Origin: RGIG9115 sp045648165
Lineage (GTDB): Bacteria > Bacillota > Clostridia > UBA1381
Direction of reading: 5' to 3'
Assembly: GCA_045648165.1 (NCBI GenBank)
Contig: JAZRNL010000008.1
Location: 1 to 64,000 of the forward strand
Length of the DNA: 64,000 nt
Position 1 is the stretch's first letter. Every line of letters starts with the position of its first letter. The notes under the pieces are model-generated. The model made no database searches. It was not told where the DNA came from and saw only the letters and a program-made list of their open reading frames with translations. Below, piece by piece: positions 53,378 through 61,951 of the stretch. Made by a program: the position numbers and the translations under genes.

Positions 53378-54643
53378 TCAATTGTCTGAAGTTGCCTTTA
53401 ACGCACGCTGACCGATGTCACTGCGGTAATATGCATTCTTAAAATTAACAGATCTAACTGTTTCGTATGCAGCCGCAATTGCTTCTTTAAGGGTAGGTGC
53501 AGTTTCTGTTACGCCAAGAACTCTGCCGCCGGAGGTAAGGAGCTTACCATCTTCAAGCTTTGCACCGGCAACATATATGTTTTTGTCCCCGGGCATTGTA
53601 ATTTCATACCCTGTAGCATAATTCTGTGGATAACCGTCAGATGCCATTACAACACAGCAAGCACTGCCTTTTGAAAATCTTATATCTGCTTCATCAAGCT
53701 TACCATCGGCGACTTTTTTGAATATTTCAAACAAGTCACTCTCTAAAAGTGGGAGAACTACCTGAGTTTCAGGGTCACCAAATCTGCAGTTATACTCTAT
53801 AACTTTAGGACCGTCAGGCGTAAGCATAAGTCCAAAATAAAGGCAACCGGAAAAAGTTCTTCCCTCACTGTTCATAGCTTCAACTGTAGGAATAAAGATT
53901 TTTTCCATACATTCCTTTGCAATTTCCTCAGTATAATAAGGGTTAGGAGCTATAGTTCCCATACCACCGGTATTAAGACCTTCGTCATTATCCTTTGCGC
54001 GCTTATGGTCCATTGAAGAAACCATAGGAATAACCGTTTTTCCATCTGTGAAAGAAAGAACTGATACTTCGGGGCCTGTAAGGAATTCTTCAATTACTAC
54101 ACGGCTTCCGCTTTCACCGAAAACCTTATCCTCCATCATAGATTTTACTGCAGAGATAGCCTCATCCCTTGTCATTGCAATTATAACTCCCTTGCCCAAA
54201 GCAAGTCCATCTGCTTTGACAACAGTAGGTATCGGAGCGGTTTTCAGATATTCAAGAGCTTTATCAAGCTCTGTAAAAACCTCATACTGAGCTGTAGGAA
54301 TATTATATTTCTTCATAAGATTTTTCGAAAAAACCTTACTGCCTTCAATAATTGCCGCATTAGCCTTTGGTCCAAAGCATTTTACCCCAATTTTTTCAAG
54401 TGCATCAACTACTCCCAGCACTAAAGGATCATCAGGTGCAACTACTGCAAAATCAATTGATTTTGAGGCTGCAAATTCAGCAATACCCTCAACATCCGTA
54501 GCTTTAATACTAACACATTCTGCATCTGCTGCAATACCACCATTACCCGGCAATGCATAGATTGTTTCAATTCCGGAATTTTCCTTTAACTTCTTAATAA
54601 TAGCATGTTCACGGCCGCCTCCGCCTATTACCATAACTTTCAA
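53378..54643 (-). CDS. purD: Phosphoribosylamine-glycine ligase
   Basis: About 421 residues of an ATP-grasp ligase: MVIGGGGREHAI at the N-terminus, VKADGLALGKGV, GPEVSVLSFTDGK and EYNCRFGDPETQ. It makes GAR from phosphoribosylamine and glycine. The start is TTG at 54643, eight bases after GGAGG, giving the usual KVMVIGGGGREHA N-terminus. Confidence 0.95.
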   Translation of the reverse strand: MKVMVIGGGGREHAIIKKLKENSGIETIYALPGNGGIAADAECVSIKATDVEGIAEFAASKSIDFAVVAPDDPLVLGVVDALEKIGVKCFGPKANAAIIEGSKVFSKNLMKKYNIPTAQYEVFTELDKALEYLKTAPIPTVVKADGLALGKGVIIAMTRDEAISAVKSMMEDKVFGESGSRVVIEEFLTGPEVSVLSFTDGKTVIPMVSSMDHKRAKDNDEGLNTGGMGTIAPNPYYTEEIAKECMEKIFIPTVEAMNSEGRTFSGCLYFGLMLTPDGPKVIEYNCRFGDPETQVVLPLLESDLFEIFKKVADGKLDEADIRFSKGSACCVVMASDGYPQNYATGYEITMPGDKNIYVAGAKLEDGKLLTSGGRVLGVTETAPTLKEAIAAAYETVRSVNFKNAYYRSDIGQRALKATSDN

Positions 54644-54676
54644 ATCAATAACCTCCAGCTTTATCTTTTTACGCCA

Positions 54677-54708
54677 AATAACCCCCATGCAAAAAGCCGG
54701 GGGCTATT
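54677..54708 (-). terminator. Hairpin inside the operon between purH and purD
   Basis: AATAACCCCC and GGGGGCTATT pair with one mismatch. On the minus strand a short T tract follows. It may partly reduce expression of the downstream genes or mark a processing site. Confidence 0.45.
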
Positions 54709-54712
54709 ATTA

Positions 54713-55903
54713 TCAATGATGGAAAAGTCTTGCGTGAGTGAATGCCATCACCATTCCATATTTATCGCAAGTTTCTATAACATTATCGTCACGAATTGAA
54801 CCACCGGGCTGAGCAACATATGAAACGCCACTCTTAGCAGCTCTTTCGATATTATCACCAAACGGGAAGAAGGCATCGCTGCCGAGAGAAACACCGCTTA
54901 TTGAAGATAGATATGCTTTCTTTTCTTCACGGGTTAAAGGCTCAGGCTTAACACTGAAGGTGTTTTCCCAAACGCCATCAGCGAGAAGATCTTCATAGTC
55001 ATCTGAAATATAAATATCAATAGCATTGTCTCTGTCAGGTCTCTTAACCGTGTCAAGAAATGGAAGGTTAAGCACCTTATCATGCTGACGGAGATGCCAG
55101 ATATCTGCCTTATTTCCGGCAAGACGAGTACAGTGAATTCTCGATTGCTGTCCGGCTCCAACACCTATAGCCTGTCCGTCCTTTGCAAAGCAAACAGAGT
55201 TAGACTGTGTATATTTGAGTGTAATAAGAGCAATAATAAGGTCTCTCTTAGCCTCTTCTGAAAGCTCTCTATTTGCAGTTACAATTTCTGTGAGCATAGA
55301 GTTATCAATTTTAACATTGTTTCTTCCCTGCTCAAAAGAAATTCCATAAACCTGCTTAATCTCGATTTCTTCAGGAATATAGCTTTCATCTATTTTTATA
55401 ACATTGTATGAGCCGTTTCTCTTTTGCTTTAAAATTTCAAGCGCTTCATCTGTATAACCGGGAGCTATAACGCCGTCGGAAACCTCACGCTTTATAAGGC
55501 GTGCAGTTACTGCATCACAGACATCGGATAGAGCAATAAAATCACCGAAAGAGGACATTCTGTCTGTTCCTCTTGCTCTTGCATAAGCGCAAGCGAGAGG
55601 TGAAGAATCAAGGTCAGCAAGATCATCTACAAAGCAAGCTTTTTTTAGTTTTTCATCAAGAATCGTACCAACCGCTGCCGATGTAGGGCTTACGTGCTTG
55701 AATGAAGCTGCGCAAGGCATACCTGTTGCCTCTTTTATTTCTTTAACAAGCTGCCAACTGTTAAGTGCATCAAGAAAATTGATATATCCCGGTCTTCCGC
55801 AAAGAATTTTAATAGGAAGTTCGCCGTTTTCCATATAAATCCTTGCCGGCTTCTGATTAGGGTTACAACCGTATTTAAGTTCAAATTCTTTCATTGCATT
55901 CAT
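54713..55903 (-). CDS. purH: AICAR formyltransferase, stand-alone (PurH C-terminal domain type)
   Basis: A 396-residue AICAR transformylase. It begins with ELKYGCNPNQKPARIY, contains the catalytic Lys-His in ASFKHVSPTSAAVG, and ends in SIRDDNVIETCDKYGMVMAFTHARLFHH. The N-terminal IMP cyclohydrolase domain of ordinary bifunctional PurH is absent; that job is done by the separate PurO-type gene just upstream. The two genes are five bases apart. Confidence 0.94.
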   Translation of the reverse strand: MNAMKEFELKYGCNPNQKPARIYMENGELPIKILCGRPGYINFLDALNSWQLVKEIKEATGMPCAASFKHVSPTSAAVGTILDEKLKKACFVDDLADLDSSPLACAYARARGTDRMSSFGDFIALSDVCDAVTARLIKREVSDGVIAPGYTDEALEILKQKRNGSYNVIKIDESYIPEEIEIKQVYGISFEQGRNNVKIDNSMLTEIVTANRELSEEAKRDLIIALITLKYTQSNSVCFAKDGQAIGVGAGQQSRIHCTRLAGNKADIWHLRQHDKVLNLPFLDTVKRPDRDNAIDIYISDDYEDLLADGVWENTFSVKPEPLTREEKKAYLSSISGVSLGSDAFFPFGDNIERAAKSGVSYVAQPGGSIRDDNVIETCDKYGMVMAFTHARLFHH

Positions 55904-55908
55904 TCCTT

Positions 55909-56628
55909 TCAGACATTTCCGTTTATCATTCTGTTTTCTACAGTACCATCTATAAGCGAAACAAATCTTACATAAAGAGAGATTTTGTTCTTACTATCCA
56001 GATTAGTCCAGATATCATTTGTAAATTCATCAATATCATTGGGAATTGAAACCCTCTCAGGCTCACCTAAAAATGTGGGTATAGGATTTCCATCAGTTAC
56101 GTATGTGTGAATAAAATGACCGGTTCCGGGAAGCGCAGTATATGAAAAAGTGTAACGGTTACATTCTGTTCCCTCTGCATCCGCACTCTTGAGAATACTC
56201 ATCTTATACTTTAGTTTCTCGTCTGAAAAATCAAACATACCACTTATTCTCGGTGTAAGATTTGGTGCATCAGGCTCAAACTCTCTTGTTTCAAGAGCCT
56301 CCTCAAAAGTTTTTCCATCTTTTATAAAGTCATAAACAGTATCAGTCTGGTCACCATTTGTGACAATAAGATAATCACCAATTTTTCTGATTGGTGAATA
56401 AATTATAAGAGAGGGGTCTTCTACCTTCGATGCATCAAAGGGATGGATTATAACCTCATCACCATTTTCTACAAAAATTCTATTTCTTGAATTTTCACTG
56501 CGACCCATAATGAAATATGCAACAGCAGCTTTTGTTCCGTCGGTTGTTTTTCCGAGAACTATACCTCGTCCTACATAAGGATTGCCGGAAATCAGCTCTC
56601 CTATGTTTTTTTGCTCGTACACGTTCAT
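55909..56628 (-). CDS. purO: IMP cyclohydrolase, PurO (archaeal) type
   Basis: A 239-residue protein of the PurO family: NPYVGRGIVLGKTTDGTKAAVAYFIMGRSENSRNR, then Y-S-P-I-R-K-I and a C-terminal FIHTYVTDGNPIPTF. It closes the ring of FAICAR to IMP. ATG at 56628 with GGGAGA upstream. Pairing with a stand-alone AICAR formyltransferase supports the assignment. Confidence 0.92.
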   Translation of the reverse strand: MNVYEQKNIGELISGNPYVGRGIVLGKTTDGTKAAVAYFIMGRSENSRNRIFVENGDEVIIHPFDASKVEDPSLIIYSPIRKIGDYLIVTNGDQTDTVYDFIKDGKTFEEALETREFEPDAPNLTPRISGMFDFSDEKLKYKMSILKSADAEGTECNRYTFSYTALPGTGHFIHTYVTDGNPIPTFLGEPERVSIPNDIDEFTNDIWTNLDSKNKISLYVRFVSLIDGTVENRMINGNV

Positions 56629-56630
56629 TG

Positions 56631-57233
56631 TTATTCTCCCTTCTCTTTTAAAAGCTTCTGCGAAACTATTTCCGCTGCAGCAGGCAAAATCTTCCATTCT
56701 GCCTGTTCCATAACTCTTTTTTGTAAAATATCAGGTGTATCACCGCTTTGAATTTCAACTGCTTTTTGCAAAATAATCTCGCCGCCGTCAGGAATTTCGT
56801 TTACATAGTGAACTGTTGCACCAGTCACTTTAACACCATATTCAAGTGCAGCCTCATGGACATGAAGACCATAAAAACCTTTGCCGCAAAACGAGGGAAT
56901 GAGTGAAGGATGAACATTTATAATACGCTTAGGATATTTAGAAGTAAAGTTTTCACTGAGAATACACATAAATCCGGCAAGAATTATAAGCTCTATTCCA
57001 TTTTCTTCAAGAACTGAAACAAGATTTTGTTCAAAAACTGACTGCTCTACTCCCTTTTTGGGAACAACTGATGTTTTTATTCCAGCTTTTTCTGCGCGCT
57101 TTAGTGCATATGCATCTTCATTATTTGAAACCACAAGCACAATTTCGCCACTCTTCAGGCTATCTGAATCAATAAGTGCCTGAAGATTTGTTCCGCCACC
57201 TGAAACCAAGACAGCAATCTTCGTCTTTAGCAT
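56631..57233 (-). CDS. purN: Phosphoribosylglycinamide formyltransferase
   Basis: A 200-residue GAR transformylase using 10-formyltetrahydrofolate: IAVLVSGGGTNLQALID, NVHPSLIPSFCGKGFYG with the catalytic Asn/His, and GATVHYVNEIPDGGEIILQ with the conserved Asp. Its ATG overlaps the end of purM by seven bases. folC, encoded upstream of the operon, helps supply its folate. Confidence 0.95.
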   Translation of the reverse strand: MLKTKIAVLVSGGGTNLQALIDSDSLKSGEIVLVVSNNEDAYALKRAEKAGIKTSVVPKKGVEQSVFEQNLVSVLEENGIELIILAGFMCILSENFTSKYPKRIINVHPSLIPSFCGKGFYGLHVHEAALEYGVKVTGATVHYVNEIPDGGEIILQKAVEIQSGDTPDILQKRVMEQAEWKILPAAAEIVSQKLLKEKGE

Positions 57234-58255
57234 ATGATAACACCTTCCTCAGAACGAACGATTTCGCCAATTATGTATGCATTTTCTCCGTTTGCTCTGA
57301 GTATTTCAAGCGCTTTATCTGCGTCATTCTTAGAAACTGTAATACTCATACCAACACCCATATTGAATGTGTTGAACATATCTCTTTCAGGGATATTACC
57401 TGTTTTTTGAATTAAATCAAAAACAGGAAGAATTTTAACTGCAGACTTTTCAATCTTAGCACCAAATCCTGAGGGTATGCTTCTTGGGATGTTTTCGTAG
57501 AAACCTCCACCTGTAATGTGAGATACTGCCTTAACAGTAATACTATCAAAAAGTGCAAGCATAGGCTTTACGTAAATTTTCGTGGGAGTAAGAAGAGTTT
57601 CACCAATAGTGCTTCCCTCAAACTTTTCAAAAATCTTATCAGTTTCGCCTATTCCAAACACACGTCTTACAAGTGAAAAACCGTTTGAATGAACACCGCT
57701 TGACGGAAGTGCAATTATAACATCGCCCTCTTGTACAGTTGAGTTATCAAGAACCTTTGATTTATCAACAACACCAACAGAGAAACCTGCAAGGTCATAT
57801 TCATCCACAGGGTAAAAACCGGGCATTTCAGCAGTTTCTCCACCAATCAGTGAGCAACCAGACTGAACGCATCCATCTGCAATACCTGAAACAATTGAAG
57901 CAATTTTTTCAGGATAATTTTTTCCGCAGGCAATATAGTCCAGGAAAAATAAGGGTTTTGCACCGCAGCAGATTATATCATTAACACACATTGCCACGCA
58001 ATCGATACCAACGGTATCATGCTTATCAAGTAAAAACGCCATCTTAAGCTTTGTACCAACACCATCTGTTCCACTGACTAACACAGGCTTTGTAATACCT
58101 GTCATATCAAGCTCAAAAAGTCCGCCAAAACCACCAATAACAGATGCGGCTCCTGTTCTTTTAATATGCTCTTTCATAAGTTCAACCGCTTTGTAGCCTG
58201 CGGTTATATCAACGCCTGCTGCTGCGTAGCTATCTGATTTTGATTTTGAATTCAT
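57227..58255 (-). CDS. purM: Phosphoribosylformylglycinamidine cyclo-ligase
   Basis: A 342-residue AIR synthase: YAAAGVDITAGYKAVELMK, VLVSGTDGVGTKLKMA, LIGGETAEMPGFY and ITGGGFYENIPR. It uses ATP to close the imidazole ring. Length is normal for the family. Confidence 0.96.
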   Translation of the reverse strand: MNSKSKSDSYAAAGVDITAGYKAVELMKEHIKRTGAASVIGGFGGLFELDMTGITKPVLVSGTDGVGTKLKMAFLLDKHDTVGIDCVAMCVNDIICCGAKPLFFLDYIACGKNYPEKIASIVSGIADGCVQSGCSLIGGETAEMPGFYPVDEYDLAGFSVGVVDKSKVLDNSTVQEGDVIIALPSSGVHSNGFSLVRRVFGIGETDKIFEKFEGSTIGETLLTPTKIYVKPMLALFDSITVKAVSHITGGGFYENIPRSIPSGFGAKIEKSAVKILPVFDLIQKTGNIPERDMFNTFNMGVGMSITVSKNDADKALEILRANGENAYIIGEIVRSEEGVIIC

Positions 58256-58274
58256 AATTAATTTGTCCTTTCTG

Positions 58275-59699
58275 TTATTCTTTACCGTCCCAGCAATATG
58301 TGCAAAGCTTACACGGCTCTAATCCTATTGACTCTATAACACCCTCCAGCGTCTGGAACTCAAGCGAGGCAAAATTGAACTTATCACATATAGCCTTCCT
58401 GAGGTTTTTTCCTCTCTCAGTTGATGTATCACTATATTCATCAATATGCTTAAGACCTTCCTCTCCCTCAAGCTCAACAATGATACGCCTTGCAATAAGC
58501 TCCATTTCATCAGTTGCACGCGTGAAATTGAGATATTTACAGCTATACATAATAGGTGGGCATGCGGACCTCATATGAACAGCCTTAGCACCATTTGCAT
58601 AAAGAAAATCTACAGTTTCCTTCAGCTGAGTTCCCCTTACTATAGAATCGTCTACAAACAAAAGACTCTTGTCCATTATAAGCTCATGAACAGGTATCTG
58701 CTTCATTTTCGCAATTTTATTTCTGTCGGACTGCTTTGCAGGTGTAAAGCTTCGTGCCCATGTTGGAGTATATTTAATAAACGGACGGGCAAACGGAATA
58801 TGTGAATTATTTGCATATCCTATAGCATGCGGAGTACCGGAATCAGGAACACCACCTACAAAGTCTATGTCCATATCCATTCCATTTTTTCTGTCGTTTT
58901 CAGCCAGTATGCTACCATTTTTGCATCGCATAACCTCTACATTAACACCTTCGTAATTAGATGTCGGATAACCGTAGTAGGTCCACAAAAAAGCACATAT
59001 TTTCATTTTGTCGCCGGGAGGATTGTGCTGTATGAGCTTTTCGGAAGTTAATTCAACAATCTCACCGGGACCAAGTTCCTTTTCATCCTCATATCCAAGC
59101 TTTTTATACGCAAAAGATTCAAACGAAACACACATTCCATCCTCATTTTTTCCCACAAGAACCGGTAATCTTCCAACCTTGTCTCTTGCAACTATGATGG
59201 AACCGTCATTTTTTAAAATAAGAATTGAAACCGAACCTTTAACAACTTCATGAGCAAATTTAATCCCTTCAACAATGTCGCCCTTCATATTTATCAGAGC
59301 AGCTATAAGGTCTACTGAATTTACTTTTCCACCGGTCATTGCACCAAAGTGCCCACCGCCAAAGTTGAGATATTCTTCAATAAGCTCCTCAGAATTATTT
59401 ATAAGACCAATTACCGAGATAGCATATGTTCCCGCTTTAGAACGTATGAGAAGAGGCTGGGGGTCGGAATCGCTTATTGCGCCAATGGCTGACGTTCCCT
59501 GCATTTCATCAAATATTTTTTCAAACTTAGTTCGGAACGGTGAATTCTGGATGTTGTGTATGTCCCGCTGTAAACCAATCTCTTTATCAAAAGCCGCCAC
59601 ACCGCCGCGTCTGGTCCCAAGATGTGAATGATAATCAGTTCCAAAGAAAACGTCATATATAGCATCATGTTTGCTTACTACACCAAAAAAGCCACCCAT
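58275..59699 (-). CDS. purF: PurF-like amidophosphoribosyltransferase lacking the glutaminase nucleophile
   Basis: A 474-residue PurF homologue. The PRPP site is intact (FVDDSIVRGT, 348-357), and the four Fe-S cysteines of Bacillus PurF align with Cys235, Cys387, Cys463 and Cys466. The N-terminus reads MGGFFG where active enzymes have Cys in CGVFG. The GHVRYST and HNGN motifs are also replaced (AIGAIS near 72, VIGLIN near 96). Glutamine hydrolysis should therefore be impossible and free ammonia or another donor is needed. No upstream frame restores a CGxFG start. Confidence 0.9.
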   Translation of the reverse strand: MGGFFGVVSKHDAIYDVFFGTDYHSHLGTRRGGVAAFDKEIGLQRDIHNIQNSPFRTKFEKIFDEMQGTSAIGAISDSDPQPLLIRSKAGTYAISVIGLINNSEELIEEYLNFGGGHFGAMTGGKVNSVDLIAALINMKGDIVEGIKFAHEVVKGSVSILILKNDGSIIVARDKVGRLPVLVGKNEDGMCVSFESFAYKKLGYEDEKELGPGEIVELTSEKLIQHNPPGDKMKICAFLWTYYGYPTSNYEGVNVEVMRCKNGSILAENDRKNGMDMDIDFVGGVPDSGTPHAIGYANNSHIPFARPFIKYTPTWARSFTPAKQSDRNKIAKMKQIPVHELIMDKSLLFVDDSIVRGTQLKETVDFLYANGAKAVHMRSACPPIMYSCKYLNFTRATDEMELIARRIIVELEGEEGLKHIDEYSDTSTERGKNLRKAICDKFNFASLEFQTLEGVIESIGLEPCKLCTYCWDGKE

Positions 59700-59739
59700 T
59701 AAGCTAAAATCCCCTTTCAGACAATTAGATAAGATTTAA

Positions 59740-60234
59740 TCAATTGTTGTATTTATTGCTGATTTTAGCATCAGCATCAAGAACTTTTTCTGCTCCTGCT
59801 GCTCTCTCATCATCCAACCGCTGCGCAAGTCTGTCATCGTTTACTGAGAGAATTTCAACAGCCAGAAGAGCAGCATTATGTGCTCCGTCAATTGCAACTG
59901 TTGCAACAGGCATACCGTTCGGCATCTGAACTGTTGAGAGCAGCGCATCCATTCCGTCAAGAACAGAAGCCTTCACAGGAATTCCGATAACAGGAAGAGT
60001 GGTGTTTGCAGCAATTGCTCCTGCAAGATGAGCCGCTTTACCTGCAGCTGCGATAATTGCACCAAAGCCATTTGCCCTTGCATTGGCCGCAAATTCCTTA
60101 GCCTGTACCGGTGTACGATGTGCAGAATATACGTGCACCTCAAAAGGTACGTTATACCTTTTCAAAACATCTATTCCCTTTTCAACAACAGGTAAGTCTG
60201 AATCGCTACCCATGATAATTGCCACTTTTTTCAT
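59740..60234 (-). CDS. purE: N5-carboxyaminoimidazole ribonucleotide mutase / AIR carboxylase
   Basis: About 164 residues: VAIIMGSDSDLPVV, YSAHRTP (catalytic His) and AAAGKAAHLAGAIAANTTLPVIGIP. No purK is nearby, so it may act directly with CO2 or the ligase lies elsewhere. ATG at 60234 (or GTG 60237) is used; the longer frame upstream runs through the riboswitch. First gene of the operon. Confidence 0.93.
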   Translation of the reverse strand: MKKVAIIMGSDSDLPVVEKGIDVLKRYNVPFEVHVYSAHRTPVQAKEFAANARANGFGAIIAAAGKAAHLAGAIAANTTLPVIGIPVKASVLDGMDALLSTVQMPNGMPVATVAIDGAHNAALLAVEILSVNDDRLAQRLDDERAAGAEKVLDADAKISNKYNN

Positions 60235-60269
60235 CACAAATTCCAACCTTTCGCTATTAGAATAATCAT

Positions 60270-60310
60270 AAAAAGGCAGACCCATTCTATTCACGGTTGA
60301 ACAGGCTGCC
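60270..60310 (-). terminator. Riboswitch expression-platform terminator
   Basis: On the minus strand GGCAG pairs with CTGCC, with CCTGTTC/GAATGGG inside, followed by TTTTT. Its 5' strand overlaps the conserved CTGGGCA end of the ZTP aptamer, so the two folds compete. Confidence 0.85.
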
Positions 60311-60380
60311 CAGACGGTCGACAAAAAAGTTTTCCGTTTTCTGCTCCCTTGCGGTGCACCGCAAACCCGTCAGTTACAAA
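60303..60380 (-). promoter_or_regulatory. ZTP (pfl) riboswitch upstream of purE
   Basis: The minus strand shows the pfl motif: GTAACTGACGGG (60366-60377), a GCGGTGCACCGC hairpin, GGGAGC, and the hallmark CCGTCTGGGCA (60307-60317). GACGG and CCGTC form the outer helix. The class binds ZMP/ZTP, the AICAR ribotides that build up when 10-formyltetrahydrofolate is short, and turns on purine and folate genes. It also accounts for the 270-base gap between purE and folC. Confidence 0.9.
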
Positions 60381-60429
60381 AAACGCCATTCTTTATTTTG
60401 AAAGAATACTATAAAAATGTTATGTCAAT

Positions 60430-60458
60430 ATTATACCAAAATCCAAAAAAACTGTCAA
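60430..60458 (-). promoter_or_regulatory. Sigma-A promoter of the pur-pyr operon
   Basis: Minus strand: TTGACA (60453-60458), 17 bases, TATAAT (60430-60435), perfect consensus. Confidence 0.92.
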
Positions 60459-60503
60459 GAGTTATAATGACAAAATTTATATATATTTATAAATATAATT
60501 TAT

Positions 60504-61739
60504 TCAATGTGCAATTTCTGTTTTAAACACTTTCCTTACCTCACCAATAAGATACAACGAACCGCAAACAGCACATACGCCATCATTTTCAAGAGCACGT
60601 CTGACTGCTTCTGCGGAGTTTTCGCAAACCGTTGCATTAATCCCGTTTATTTCAAAAGCCTTTTTATATTCATCAACCTCTAAAGAACGTGGGACATCAC
60701 ATTTGGTAACAACAATTTTCTTTGTAACTTCTGAAAGTTTTTGTGCAATTGAATGGTAGTCTTTATCCTGCATAACACCGGTGACGATAGTAATCGGCTT
60801 ATCAATATTCTTTGCACTTTTAACAAACTCAGTAACACCATCAATATTATGGCATCCGTCAAGCAAAATACGTTCAGAAATCCACTCAAACCTACCCGGC
60901 CAAACAGTTGTCTCAAACCCTTCAGCAATATGACGTTCATCAATAGAAAATCCGAAGTTCCGCAAAACTTCAATTATCTCCAGACACACAGCTGCATTTG
61001 AATATTGATAGCTGCCTTTAAGGGACAATCTATATTTTTTGTTTTTATAAACCAGTGCATCACCAGCAATGAGAGGCTTACTGCAAACCGTTAGTTCAGC
61101 ATTCTTATCTCTGGCAGTTTTAGAAAATACCTCAAACACCTCAGAAGAAGGTTCAGGATATAGCACAATATGTCCTTCATTTTTTATAATCCCTGCTTTT
61201 TCCCGAGCGATTTTCTGAATTGTATTACCAAGGTATTGCATATGGTCAAATCCCACTGACGTAACAGCAGCAACAATACTCTTCCCAATTGCATTAGTAG
61301 CATCCAGTCTACCGCCCAAACCGGTTTCAAGCACAACAACATCGCAGTCTTTTTTCTCAAAGTACAAAAGTGCTATGGCGAATATCACCGAAAACTCTGC
61401 AAGCTCTATGTTTTTACTTTTAACAACATCCGCTACCTTTGATGCAATTACCGCAAGTTCTTCGTCATTTATATCTTCTCCATTAAACTTTATCCGTTCA
61501 TTAAATCTTTCTAAAAACGGCGATGTGAACAAACCCGTTCTATACCCTGCACACCTCAGAACACTGTCTGTCATAGCAGAAACAGAACCTTTACCATTGG
61601 TACCTGCAATGTGAACAAATCGAAGTTTATTTTCGGGCGAACCAAGTTCTTTAAGAACGGCTTTGAGATTTTGATTTCCCAGGGGCTTTGAAAGCTTTGG
61701 AGACGAATGTATATAATTTAAAGCCTCGTCATAATTCAT
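60504..61739 (-). CDS. folC: Folylpolyglutamate synthase / dihydrofolate synthase
   Basis: A 411-residue Mur-ligase-like enzyme: FVHIAGTNGKGSVSAMTDSVL (ATP loop), RTGLFTSPFLERFNERIKFNGEDI, and ETGLGGRLDATN. It adds glutamates to folates, feeding PurN and PurH. ATG at 61739 has AGGAG upstream. It has its own promoter, but no clear terminator separates it from the pur promoter. Confidence 0.95.
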   Translation of the reverse strand: MNYDEALNYIHSSPKLSKPLGNQNLKAVLKELGSPENKLRFVHIAGTNGKGSVSAMTDSVLRCAGYRTGLFTSPFLERFNERIKFNGEDINDEELAVIASKVADVVKSKNIELAEFSVIFAIALLYFEKKDCDVVVLETGLGGRLDATNAIGKSIVAAVTSVGFDHMQYLGNTIQKIAREKAGIIKNEGHIVLYPEPSSEVFEVFSKTARDKNAELTVCSKPLIAGDALVYKNKKYRLSLKGSYQYSNAAVCLEIIEVLRNFGFSIDERHIAEGFETTVWPGRFEWISERILLDGCHNIDGVTEFVKSAKNIDKPITIVTGVMQDKDYHSIAQKLSEVTKKIVVTKCDVPRSLEVDEYKKAFEINGINATVCENSAEAVRRALENDGVCAVCGSLYLIGEVRKVFKTEIAH

Positions 61740-61814
61740 TATTATATCTCCTATCAAAATTATTTATAAACTGCTAACTAATTTATTTTAAATCAATTTT
61801 TCAACTCATACTAT

Positions 61815-61843
61815 ATTTTACAACCAACAAATAACAATGTCAA
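61815..61843 (-). promoter_or_regulatory. Sigma-A promoter for folC
   Basis: Minus strand: TTGACA (61838-61843), 17 bases, TAAAAT (61815-61820). Confidence 0.8.
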
Positions 61844-61951
61844 TAAAAATTACAACAAAAAATGGAATATTCAAAGCAAGCGCAGCATATACATATTGTA
61901 AATAACAAAAGCATATTACTATGCAACAAAGTAACAGTCAGGAGGATTACA

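Noticed and set aside
59700..59739. Possible upstream extension of purF that might supply the missing N-terminal Cys
   Set aside because: The in-frame codons upstream include a Cys but read C-L-K-G-D-F-S, not Cys-Gly-x-Phe-Gly, and have no start codon with SD. The loss of the other glutaminase motifs also argues that the site is truly dead.
60235..60324. N-terminal extension of purE up to 60324
   Set aside because: The extension lies in the ZTP riboswitch terminator region and adds residues not found in PurE.
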